Below, one piece after another: positions 1 to 9,690 of a stretch of DNA of 64,000 nt (position 1 is its first letter; every line of letters starts with the position of its first letter). The stretch covers positions 41,825,789 to 41,889,788 of the forward strand of contig CM058239.1 in NCBI GenBank assembly GCA_030180135.1, in the 5' to 3' direction. The notes under the pieces were generated by a model. The model saw nothing but the letters and a program-made list of their open reading frames with translations. It searched no databases and was not told where the DNA came from. Source of the DNA: Orychophragmus violaceus (lineage: Eukaryota > Streptophyta > Magnoliopsida > Brassicales > Brassicaceae). The position numbers and the translations under genes are program-made.

Positions 1-1153
1 GGTTCGTGATGGTGTTATCCTCTCGACGGTGGCTCCTCCTCTCTGGTCTGGCTCGTAGCGGCTCTTCGTCGGTGGTGGCTCCTGGAGTACAGGTGGGCTC
101 TGGTTGCTGCGTATTCTTGGTGGCGGAGGTGTCGCCGTTTCTCCCTTGTTCTTAGATCGGCGTTTCTTCCCCTCTCCCATGCGGCTTCTTTCTCCGGCGA
201 ATCGGGTTCGTCAATTCCGGCGAGTAAGTGGGTTTCTATGCGTGTTGGTATCTCGCGATTGCTCTGTCAGATCTAAGGTTTGGGCTTTCAAATCTTCAGA
301 TCTGGTTTAGTTAATCATGCGATGGTTTTGCTGGTTAGATTGGGATCGATCTGGTTTTAGTCTTAGTTTTGGTTTGTTTGTTTCATGTTGGTTGGTTAGT
401 CGGTCTTGGTCAGCTTCAGGTGTGGATTGGCTTTGTCAGGTTCATGGTTAGAGCTGCAATTTGTGGATGGAGTCCTTCTTGATAGCTATTATGGTTATTT
501 TGGTGGCTGGATTATCTGCAGTTGGTTTGTGTCATTATTTTAGTAGGCTTCGGGTGGTGTTGTTGCTGGTCAATGGGAGTGTGCTTTTCCTCGTTGTTGG
601 TTGCATCGGTATAGTTCCTGCAGTTCTCCTCCCTATCTTCTGCCTTTGATCTCCTATCTTCGGTAAGGGTTCTCCTGCCCAACCCCTAAGGAATTGGGCA
701 TTCGGCCCTCTTTGCATCTAGTCGATCGATGACGAATGGTAAACAGTTGGTCCTTCGTCTTCTCTGGTTCGGTATGCATACGACTTGCTCGTGGCTCCTC
801 GTAGTGGAGCAATATAATGAGTGTCGGTGGGCTTTCAACAATAATTATCGGCTTCAGGTGTTACGCTCCATCTCTCTCTCGTTGGTTGGTACTTGCTACC
901 TCTTCGTTGCCTCGTCTGCTGGTTTTCGACCTGATCCATGTCTCTTTATACTTGTTGTTAGTCAATATTGCCTAGCATTTTATGGCTTTTCAGTCTTAAG
1001 TCAGTCTTATGGTCTCCCTTTTGTGGGCGTTTGGCTCCGGTATCGTTCTTTGATAGCCGGCTTCTGGTTTGGTTAGTTTGTGTTCCAAAAATGTATCCCA
1101 AAACTGTATCCGCTTTTGTTAATATAATGATAATCTTTTAGTGAAAAAAAAAG
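1..1153 (+). mobile_element. 3' part of a GC-rich non-LTR retroposon
   Basis: This block is clearly richer in G+C than the AT-rich DNA that follows. It ends in a short AT-rich tail (about 1120-1143) and an A-run (1144-1152), as non-LTR retroposons do. The open frames inside (for example 461-649 and 729-1076) are rich in Trp, Leu, Val and Cys and match no family I know, so I read the block as non-coding. In style it resembles the blocks at 21457 and about 39000. A Sadhu-like retroposon or a LINE 3' region are the two options. The 5' end lies outside the window, so no target duplication can be tested. Confidence 0.4.
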
Positions 1154-1194
1154 AATAGGTCTGAGAAAAAAAAAACAGAACCAAAGAATCGAAT

Positions 1195-1735
1195 CAGAGC
1201 TGACTTGAATAAATCGGTTTGGATCCGTACAGTTTCGGTTCTAACCAAAATATTGTTGGAATATGTATTTCAGATCTACATGTATCGGTTTGGTTCCAAA
1301 TATTACTCAAAAACCGATATAAGAAAACGAATACCCAAACATATATAATATTAGTGTTTATTGGTATTTCAAATAATTTATTGACATTTTATGTATTATA
1401 TTGGTTTTTCGAGCGATTTATTGACATTTTAGGTTTTGAGTTTGGATATGTTTTTGTCATATCATGTATTTCAATTATATTTTGAATAATTTATTAGTAT
1501 TTGAATTCATGTATTTTTGGTTATTTCGTATATAAAATTGTTATCTGGAAACCGTTTAAGAATCATTTTTTGATATTTTAATGTTCCTCACCTTTGGTAT
1601 CCGAACTAATCCGGAACCGACATAAATCGAATCGGAACCAAATTGAAATAATGTTGATATCCATTGGATTCTAAACTTGTAGATCCGAAATAGCGGAATC
1701 GAACCTATTAGTTTGTCCATGCCTAGAAATGAGGC
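1195..1735. repeat. Degenerate repeat with opposed CGGTTT/GAACCG arms
   Basis: CGGTTT/CGGTTC-type words cluster at the left (1213-1310) and their complements (GAACCG, GGAACC, ATCCGAA) cluster at the right (1600-1710), as in an old fold-back or MITE-like element. The open frame at 1219-1485 is AT-rich, low-complexity sequence and is not a gene. I could not fix the termini or a target duplication. Confidence 0.3.
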
Positions 1736-3036
1736 AATATAGTCTCTCTAATTATTTGAATTTTCTTCAGAAGTTCGTAATAAACAAAACTTTTACAGAA
1801 GATCATTAAAGCATGCAAGAAGGAGACGACGTGGTTTGAATAGAGTCTGTACGTACGTATGTCTTTGTCTCTTTATCCGTTTCGTCTCTCTTGCCTCGTA
1901 ATGGTGTCTAGGGTTTATGGTCTAGTCTTCTCTGTGACTTTCTTTTTTCTGGTTTTTTAAATAAAAGGGCATGTATGACGTGGACTTTATTGAAGCTGGT
2001 TTTTTTTTAATGTTAAGTGCTTTTAATTTCTTCTACGTACGTATATGGGGACCCAGCATCTTTTTTTAGGAGTGTCATAATAAATTCAAAATAACTAAAA
2101 TGAGTATTGGTGAGATCATAATCTCACATGACCTTCAATGCTAGCCAAAATTCTCAAAAGACCTTGTATTTTTAATTCTTTTTTTTTTATAAACAAGGTC
2201 AGTTTCATTTTTAATTTTACAAATTTAATTATTTACAATTCAACCTAATTAAATCCACCCAGATCTAAATAATTTGAATCCAACCTGAAAATTTAATCAT
2301 CTTCTCCCCCTTCCCATTTGATTCCTTTGCTTCTGTAGAATTGAAACAATGTCGTGAAAGCTCGATCCTTTCGTTTAGGATCTGTTTTCCCGATTCGTAG
2401 GAAAAAGAAGAGGCAACGCACTTCTTTCACGGAGTGGAGGCAACACACTTTTTCGCGGAGTTTCGGCTTTTCAAGTTTTGGTTTTCATGGCTTGTGTGTA
2501 TAAATATAAAGAAAAACATAAGAAAAAATGAAGGAAATGAAAAAGGCTGCCGTTTTAGAGTTTAAATGGAAGATGAATGTGAAATTTTTGTTTTTCCATT
2601 CATTAATCCTTTTAGTTAAAATGAACGAAAACATGCATTACCAAATCGAACTCGGGTCTGGAGAATATTAGAGACTGCGCAGACCACTATGCATACACGA
2701 ATCGTGTGTTAGTAAGTAACATATTTAATATATATATATATAATACAAACACGAGTTGGACAATCCAAATACTAGGATCCAACTCGAAATACATACACGA
2801 ATTGGTACAATTAATACAAATGTAAACTATAATTATTGGTATGAAAAACAAGAAAAACGTGAAAAAGGTGAAAAACATGAAAAACGTACGCCGTCATAAA
2901 ATTTAAAAAATATTTTTTTAACAAAGAGTTATATCAGATTTCTTATTTTTTATAATAAAGAGTTGTACTTTCATATTTTTAATTTGTAATTAGTAATTCA
3001 TATTCTATATTAAAAATTTCTAATTATATTTATGAA
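1736..3036. other. AT-rich intergenic DNA, no gene seen
   Basis: There is no convincing coding frame. The stretch holds T-runs, a short TA microsatellite (about 2733-2748) and a decayed block at 2690-2880 with words such as ACACGAATTGG and ATACAAATG. Some of these words recur near 6230-6260, so it is probably remnant repeat DNA. Confidence 0.5.
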
Positions 3037-3079
3037 ATTAAGTAAATAAACTAGATTTATAATATTTTCATATCATAAC
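3037..3079 (+). repeat. 43-bp direct repeat, copy 1
   Basis: By eye this 43-bp AT-rich segment is identical to 6081-6123. The two copies lie about 3 kb apart in the same orientation, which suggests two members of one repeat family or an old segmental duplication. Confidence 0.7.
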
Positions 3080-3090
3080 ACTAGGTGTAG

Positions 3091-3111
3091 TGTCCGCACC
3101 CTGTGCGGACA
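3091..3111. repeat. GC-rich hairpin, 9-bp stem
   Basis: TGTCCGCAC (3091-3099) and GTGCGGACA (3103-3111) form a perfect 9-bp stem with a 3-nt loop, isolated in AT-rich DNA just after the 43-bp repeat. A compact GC-rich hairpin in AT-rich DNA is typical of Helitron 3' ends. No CTRR terminus follows it directly, so that reading is weak. Confidence 0.5.
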
Positions 3112-3552
3112 TAGAATTTTTTGGTTAGTAAAATTAAATTCATAAACTTATTTTTCAATCTTTTATTAAATATTTGTGTTTTAAAACGCAGTAATTTCAT
3201 TAGAGTAACAATATTAGAAACTAAGTTTATCATGAACCATATTTTCTTAATATTTTGTTAGCGATTGGAATACTGGTTTCTATTTGTTTTTGTTTTTTTT
3301 TTTTGCGCAGGACATGGATAAGCCATCGGAGATCTCTGCAGAGATGCTAACATAGGTTTTTGCTTCTAGTAAGACCGGTCCACTTAGTATTTTCGCTTGA
3401 TGCATTGAAGAAGCTGTTAATTGTTTTAATGTTATATCGGTATTTTGTTAAACAGAACTAAATGGCTTAAGCAATTTTTGAAATTTTTAAAATGCGAGAA
3501 ATGAAGTATATAGTATCTCAATTTTTGTTGCATTGGTTTCCTTTTCTATTTC

Positions 3553-3715
3553 CCATTGGGTCAGTCATCCACCTTTAGACTTTCTCGATAATCAAGTGAT
3601 AGGTTTGAATTGCTTCTCCTCTAAACCTAAACGACAGCCAATTACATTGGTCCGTTCAGTCACCTTTACATGCACCCAATAATCAAGTGATAGGCTTGTA
3701 TTGCTTCTCCTCCAT
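3553..3715 (+). repeat. Tandem imperfect duplication of about 91 bp upstream of a TATA box
   Basis: Two copies, starting near 3553 and 3644, share an ATTGG-GTCA-CACCTTTA start and a nearly identical 34-bp core (3588-3621 and 3679-3712) built on ATAATCAAGTGATAGG. The spacing is 91 bp. The pair lies just upstream of a palindromic G-box and a TATA box, so it may be a duplicated promoter segment. Confidence 0.55.
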
Positions 3716-3781
3716 CCATTTTCCCACTACCATGCATCTTTCTTATGACCAATCAACCAACTTCATCATCTTCAACAAACT

Positions 3782-3824
3782 ACTCACGTGAGTGATCTCC
3801 ACTAAATCAAAACGCCTATAAATA
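3782..3824 (+). promoter_or_regulatory. Promoter-like block: palindromic G-box plus TATA box
   Basis: ACTCACGTGAGT (3782-3793) is a perfect 12-bp palindrome centred on a CACGTG G-box, the usual site for plant bZIP or bHLH factors. TATAAATA (3817-3824) follows about 25 bp later. The DNA downstream is CT-rich, like a plant 5' UTR, but no known protein follows. The first ATG frames are tiny, for example 17 codons from about 4001. The transcript could be non-coding, a small-peptide gene or a dead gene. Confidence 0.45.
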
Positions 3825-5438
3825 CAAACCATGTAAACATATCTCTTCATCACTATAAAGTTTCATATCTTTCTCTACCTTGTGATTATATCACTCGATT
3901 TTCTTGTACACCGTTTTTTTTTCTTTCGGTCAATCTCTTTAAATCTTCCATCTTCTCGAAATCCGTCTTGCAGTTTCGAATTTCTTCGGATTACCGGGCG
4001 TGAATGTTGGGAAACCCGTGGTTACAAAGATACATACCTAATGAGGTTTGCCCTTAACATTCACACACAGTAACTCCGCAGAATGGTGCCTGCTATATTG
4101 ACCTTTACAACGTGCATAATATTGATGATTCATGCTTCATAAGTTGATGCCAAACAATATTAAGAAAGTTGTAATGCTTATGGAAGTTTGGGTTCTAACA
4201 ATATATTTCTTTTATAATTTTATATGTTGTATATACAATAAGAAAATTCTAAGAAAGTTTTCTTCCATATAAGAACAATATGATGGTTATCACTCAATTT
4301 TAAATTTCTGGTGAAATATAAGTTAGATAAATCCTAATTTTTATATATAGAATATTATATTATTGATTGAATTTTTTATCCTACCGATTGAAGTGTAGTG
4401 TTTATCATCATTCGGAGATGACATAATAAGCGGTGTAATAATTGAAGTGTTGTGTTTATCATCATTCGATTTTTTTATCATTGAATGAATTTGTGTATTT
4501 TAAAACGCAAATATTTCATGAGAACAACGAAACAGGGGAGATATACTAATGAGAGCGAGACACATGTGCCTCCTTGTACTTGATCAACTCTCGTTCTTGG
4601 TCGCTGTGAAACCACTGGAGAATGAGATCCTTGGCTTTGCATATGCACCGTACTGATGATGTTGATTCATGTTTGAACACTCCATTTTTTTATCTTCTCT
4701 CTCTCGACTGTTTATTTTGTATTCTAGTGTATTTTTTGTAGTCTCAAGAATATTTTCTTATTGTTCTTATTGTTTAGTTAGCGATTTGAATATTGATCTC
4801 GGGTATTTTGTACATGATCTCTGGTATTTTCTTATTTGTATATTGCAAATATATGGTCCACTTAGCATCTTCGTTTTAAGTATTTAAGAAACAACTACAT
4901 GTTTTGATCCTACTTTGATATTTGTCTATGAATCTATGTTATCCGTTTGCGCTTGCTAGGCATTTGAGGTCAACCATTGCTATGACATGCTTTTGTTTTG
5001 CTTAAACGTAGATTGTAAAGAAGTTAAAACCAATTAGAGTGATTTATATGGTATGGACTGTACTACTAAGACTCGTCCACTTAGTATCCTAGTTTTATCA
5101 CTTATTTTGATCTATGTTCATAAACCTATGTTAGCTTTGTGCGTTTACTCTGCATTTGACGTCGTCCTCTGCCTTGACTTGTTTTCGTTATGTATAAATT
5201 TATATGGTAAAAGAGAGAGAAACTAATTATTCAAAACAAATAAATAGATCATAAGAAACTATACATGCCCATGATATTAAAACAAAACTATTTATATTAG
5301 ATAATAGGAACCATATAATTAATTTTTATTTAGGCAATAGATAGTTTTTTTAAAAAAAAACCAATGATGTTAAAACTAATTCAATGAGCCTAAATAAATT
5401 AAAATAAGGAAACTGTAGCCAATTCTAGAATTCCATAG
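3825..5438. other. No recognisable gene; degenerate internal repeats
   Basis: If the promoter at 3782-3824 works, this stretch would hold its transcript, but I see no long plausible frame. Segments near 4855-5000 and 5085-5190 resemble each other (GGTCCACTTAG, then ATGTTTTGAT, then CTATGTTA, then TTGACTTG-like words). A weaker third copy lies near 3375-3440. This suggests old duplicated non-coding DNA. Confidence 0.35.
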
Positions 5439-5994
5439 CTACTTATTTTTTTGGTCTTCTTCTTCGTCCTGGTCGCTAATCTTGTAGTATGGGTCGTCAG
5501 GATCCTCTATATCAGAATCATCAGTCGTATTATCGCAATTGTAATTCTCATCATCCTCTTGATCATTATCTTCGATATCATTCGTTTCATCGTCAGAATA
5601 CCTGTAAAATCAGTTAACTTTGCAGTAATACTTGAGTTATATATATGGTCACACAATTATGGATAGAATTTAAGAGCGACATACCAATATGTATATCCAC
5701 TTGGTCCTTTTGTTCGATGCAATTTCTTTCCCCCAGGTGTAACCTCAATCTCAATATCACTATTCGATGTGTCATCGTTGTCGCTATTTTTACTACTATC
5801 ATCGTCTGTACCACCATTCGTGTAGGTTTCATATTCTAATTCATTAAAGATGACACAACCTGTAAAAGAGTTTAAGAAGAAGATCCATTCTTATATGTCT
5901 TCCACAAACGAACTATATGGATTTGTATCTTGACACGTCCATGCATGGGAGTGAGCTCTTTAAGAGGAAAAAAGGCAACAAATTTTTTCACCAT
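5439..5994 (-). pseudogene. Broken RPA1-like (OB-fold, DUF223-type) gene
   Basis: The minus strand starts with ATG at 5994. The first exon reads like the N-terminus of plant RPA1-like nucleic-acid-binding proteins (a LKELTPMHGRVKI segment followed by VRLWKTYK), which are OB-fold proteins that bind single-stranded DNA. The frame then stops. Two further blocks form a clean exon pair: 5685-5859, and 5439-5601 ending in TAG. They flank an 83-bp intron (5602-5684) with a GTATGT donor and a TTTTACAG acceptor. Together they encode a very acidic Asp/Glu/Asn/Ser-rich C-terminus. No donor is visible at the end of the first block and the rest of the OB folds are missing, so I infer an internal deletion. 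Such genes are often carried by Helitrons. The family call rests on a short segment. Confidence 0.45.
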
Positions 5995-6080
5995 AATGAA
6001 ACGCTAAAGAAAGTTTGTTTCTTATGGTTTGATCATTTATCTAAGATATGAGATCTGTGAAACTTAGTTATGAGGTTATT

Positions 6081-6123
6081 ATTAAGTAAATAAACTAGAT
6101 TTATAATATTTTCATATCATAAC
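6081..6123 (+). repeat. 43-bp direct repeat, copy 2
   Basis: This copy matches 3037-3079. The downstream DNA differs: copy 1 leads into the 9-bp hairpin and copy 2 does not. Confidence 0.7.
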
Positions 6124-6830
6124 TTGTGAAAAATATTTTGTTAATTATTTTTCATATTAGTGTTGTTAGGATTTTAATACTAACCTTAAAAGTATAATGC
6201 AAATTATGTATAAATATGATGCTCATGCAACAAGTACCAAAAATTTGAACTTGTTTAATTAATACAAATGTGGAAATATATTTACAAATATTTTAATGAC
6301 GTTTTAAAACTAACATCAGGATTGTATTTACCCAAAAATTAAAATTTTCATTTTTGTAATATCAAAGAGTTGAACTAGTTGTACCAGTCATACATGAAAG
6401 AAACACCATGGATTAAAACTTCAGTCCTAAAAAGTCTTACACAAACACAAATAATATCCACAACACAAACAAACACACAATCAATTTTTAAAGTTTTCAC
6501 CATTAAAATCGCTTAAATAGTAATGGATTCTTTTTTTTTCTTCGAGATTCTCTAATTGATGGGAATCTAATCACTTGGTTTCTTCCTTTCTTTTTCTTAT
6601 AAGCTAGTGATATTGAGTTAGCACTTCTCTAGGGACATCTCAAGTAGAATGAGTGACATTTTCCAAAGTTCCTCTCATCACAAAACTGGAAATATGACGA
6701 TTTTTCCGATTCCATCGTATTCCATCTCCCTTATATGAATAATATCTCTCATAATCAAAATGTATGACTGTGTCACGAATATTATTCATTGTCCTCTGAA
6801 AATGAATAATAAACAATATTAGAATACATG

Positions 6831-6911
6831 AGTTGTATTAGTTGTACCAATTGTATGAGTTGTCCTAGTTATACCATTTATACGAGTGGTACCAGTTATA
6901 CCAATTATATA
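6831..6911 (+). repeat. 27-bp tandem repeat, three units
   Basis: Three diverged 27-bp units (6831-6857, 6858-6884, 6885-6911) each carry AGT-GT, then TAGTT-TACCA, then TTATA-G. A single related unit sits near 6370-6398 (AGTTGAACTAGTTGTACC). The 27-bp period equals nine codons, but no long frame surrounds it. Confidence 0.55.
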
Positions 6912-8350
6912 ATTTGTGTCAATTTTTTTTAAAGGAAAATTAGAGATTTCATTAAAGGCAATTTGAGATTTCAAATAAATGAAGGTTACACAGATTATAT
7001 ATAGCTATAAGAGAATAACTTTTGGCTTTGAGGGCTAAAAGAGAATATGATCCTAGTTGGTGAGACTAGAACTTATGTTTTGGGAGCGTCAAACCCAACA
7101 ACTATAACAAAATGAACTAAAACTACTTATTAATTTAGCCTTGCAAATTAAATTTTCATAGTTTAACAGATGTAGGTGAAATCCTTGTCTATCACGTGGA
7201 TCCGCCTTCGATATATCATCATCTGATGAGTGTCACGATCAAAAACGTTTCTTTGAGTCGAGATAGTTAAAGGGTGTTTGATACCAAAAAAATATATTTA
7301 AGGGGTAAAAGTAACAAGTAAAGGTTCAAAAAAAAGTACCAAGTTTTAAATTGTCACCAGAACAAATTTTTTTTTTTTTTTGTCATCTGGTAGATTATAT
7401 TAAAATTCGAGGGTGAAATACATTTGGTTAGCAAGGATCGCAATCCTTCTATAGACAGAGCCGGCGAGTTCACAGATCGAACATCCCGGAGACAAAGATA
7501 AAATACAAAGCTTATACGAACAAAAGACTAAAGCCGGCGGTTTACATAACAAACCCCAGAAAGTAGAAACTAGAGCAAACAGATAAGAGAAAATATCGAT
7601 GGAAGCAATCAAATAGCACGAATAACTTCAATAAAACCGAAAATTATTGGATAAACATCTAAAAACAGTTGTAAACTTTAGAAGAGAGAAATTGCTTAAA
7701 AAGAAGAGAGAGAAGTTGCTTATAAAAAAAAGAGGTTCACTGTCAATCTTCTTTTACTCCGTCCTATCTACTTTTCTTTTCACATACGACAAAAGAAAAT
7801 TAACTATGCAATGCAATGTCTCCTTTTTTAGATGGTTTCTTGGAAAATAAAAACTGAAAACTCGTATCTTGCATTTGGACATGTGGTGAAATACAGAAGA
7901 TGTATTATTATAGAATTATTCAATAGTTAGGCACAGTTCATCAGAGTCAGAAACTGTCTTGTTATTACAATCAAGAATATTACAATCAAGAAGAGTTCAA
8001 GTATGCATTAGAATGCAGCTTCATATTTATTCCATAGTATAGTTCAAAAAAAAAAAAAATTATTCCATAGATAATTATCAGTTCAACACATATTTCTGTA
8101 TATATATATATATTTTATATTTCTGTATATACTATTATAAACATTTATCTATTTCCTTTCCAGATTAAAGTCATTCATATAGGCAAGAAATGAAATAAAG
8201 AGTGTTAAAACGAACAACTAGAGGCCATACGATTACGACGTACGCGGAGTGATAAAGCGTGACATGAGCCCTCTAAAAGAACGGCCGTTATGTTAGTTAT
8301 CAATCTCATGTCAGAAAAAAAACTACAACAACCGTATGATTCTCCGTTTC
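6912..8350. other. Intergenic DNA with LINE-type 3' remnants
   Basis: Two decayed minus-strand tails look like 3' ends of non-LTR elements. One is near 6918-6990, a T-run followed by the complement of TTTAATGAAATCTCTAA. The other is at 7367-7620, a T-run followed by the complement of TTTTAATATAATC and then about 220 bp of more GC-rich sequence. The open frame at 7400-7612 lies inside the second and is not a gene. A TA microsatellite occupies about 8099-8113. I see no other gene. Confidence 0.35.
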
Positions 8351-8356
8351 ATTAAT

Positions 8357-8364
8357 TATATAAA
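8357..8364 (+). promoter_or_regulatory. TATA box of the inhibitor gene
   Basis: TATATAAA at 8357-8364 lies about 100 bp upstream of the ATG at 8464. A start of transcription near 8390 would give a 5' UTR of roughly 70-75 nt, which is normal for a small plant gene. Confidence 0.6.
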
Positions 8365-8463
8365 ATGGATCACAAAGTTTAAAACTTTCTTCAACAATCG
8401 ATTCTTCTCATTAATCATCTGCTTCTATCTTTTTAAGAAGAAAAAAAAAAGAAAACTAAAAAG

Positions 8464-9000
8464 ATGAAATATGCGCTTTACCTTGTTACGTTCTTTCTTC
8501 TCTTAAACGGTTTGGCAACCGCACAATCTCTCGTTCGAGATTCTTGCAAGAAAGCTGCAGCTGGAAACCCAAAATTCAAAGTGGATTTCTGCGTCAAGTC
8601 TCTGGAAGCAAATCCGCAGAGCAAAACGGCAAAAAGTGTGGGCGAATTGATGATGGTGGCTACACAGAACGCAGTGACGAAAACGACGAGCTTGAAAGCA
8701 ATGGTTGACAAGATTCTCAAGGGGAAAAAATATACAAAGGACGTTGAGATGCCGTTACGCGATTGCCTCGAGCTTTACACAGACGCTATTACTTCCTTGA
8801 ACGAATCTTTGGCGAAAGTTAAATCTCGCGATTACACAACCGTCAAAGTGGTTCTGAGTGCTGCAATGGATGCTCCGAGCACTTGCGAAACTGGATTCAA
8901 AGAACGGAAAACGCCTCAGAAATCTCCCTTGACAAAAGACAACGATGTTTTGTCTCAGACGATTGCGATCCCTTTAGCTTTTACAAACCAGTTGAAATGA
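8464..9000 (+). CDS. Plant invertase/pectin methylesterase inhibitor family protein
   Basis: This is an intact single-exon gene of 178 residues, a normal length for the family. Residues 1-21 are a hydrophobic signal peptide ending in ATAQ, so the protein should enter the secretory pathway and act in the cell wall. The four family cysteines are at 28, 43, 101 and 141. In known members the first pair closes the N-terminal helical hairpin and the second pair ties the four-helix bundle. NES at 113-115 is a possible N-glycosylation site. Members inhibit pectin methylesterase or acid invertase, and sequence alone does not tell which. The C-terminus after Cys141 is polar and variable. The ATG follows a TATA box at a normal distance. 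AATAAT (about 9036) could serve in 3' processing. A LINE is inserted 290 bp downstream, so the original 3' flank now continues at 15464. Confidence 0.88.
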   Translation: MKYALYLVTFFLLLNGLATAQSLVRDSCKKAAAGNPKFKVDFCVKSLEANPQSKTAKSVGELMMVATQNAVTKTTSLKAMVDKILKGKKYTKDVEMPLRDCLELYTDAITSLNESLAKVKSRDYTTVKVVLSAAMDAPSTCETGFKERKTPQKSPLTKDNDVLSQTIAIPLAFTNQLK

Positions 9001-9274
9001 AAATACTAAAAGTGTAATAACAAGTGGATTATAGAATAATAATACCTTAAGAGTAATCGGCGAGCTCACTATAGATGCAATGGTCGTAGCCTCTAGCCTT
9101 TTGAAAGTCTTGAACAAAGAGTTATCTGCATTCTGCAATATGTTACAAGAGCACATATGCTTTAGATAAACTGAAACCAGTTCTAACCAAAGTGAATGAT
9201 ACCATTTCATAAACCGAAAACAAACCGGATTAGAGACTATCAAGCCGTACAAGTTTCATAAAGAGTAAACAAAA

Positions 9275-9290
9275 AAAGTCAATAGTTTCT
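9275..9290 (+). repeat. Target-site duplication of the LINE, left copy
   Basis: AAAGTCAATAGTTTCT is repeated exactly at 15448-15463. A 16-bp duplication is typical of target-primed reverse transcription. Confidence 0.93.
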
Positions 9291-9690
9291 TTTTTTTTTT
9301 TTTTTTTGAACTAAGGCTTTCATATTTAATGCAGGAGAAATAAAACAAATTACAAGCCCAACCACAGAGCTATAGTTATTGGGCCTAGCCCAGTTAAAAA
9401 CCATAAGAAAAAGAACGCACATTTTGAGCAAATGCCTATTTGTACATTCTTTGAGAAGCCCATTTAGGGAGAATCGTGCATTTGAAGTAGTTGGAGAGTT
9501 ATTGAGTGAGGAGAGCGTTGACATCATCAATGCAGTCGGGAAGGGACAATCGACATCATCAATACAATTGCAGTAATCAATTGCAGTCGGGAGAGAGTCT
9601 AACGCATTCCGAACAATCCTGGAGTGTGAACCAAGTGTCGGAGCGAACTAGCAGAGGAGATATGAGATCGCCGATCCTGAAGAGAGTTTA

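Noticed and set aside
3882..4073. 63-codon open frame after the TATA box
   Set aside because: It begins at GTG, not ATG, and has no recognisable features.
8974..9252. Minus-strand 92-codon frame downstream of the inhibitor gene
   Set aside because: It overlaps the gene's 3' region, has no family signature and has no promoter signal.
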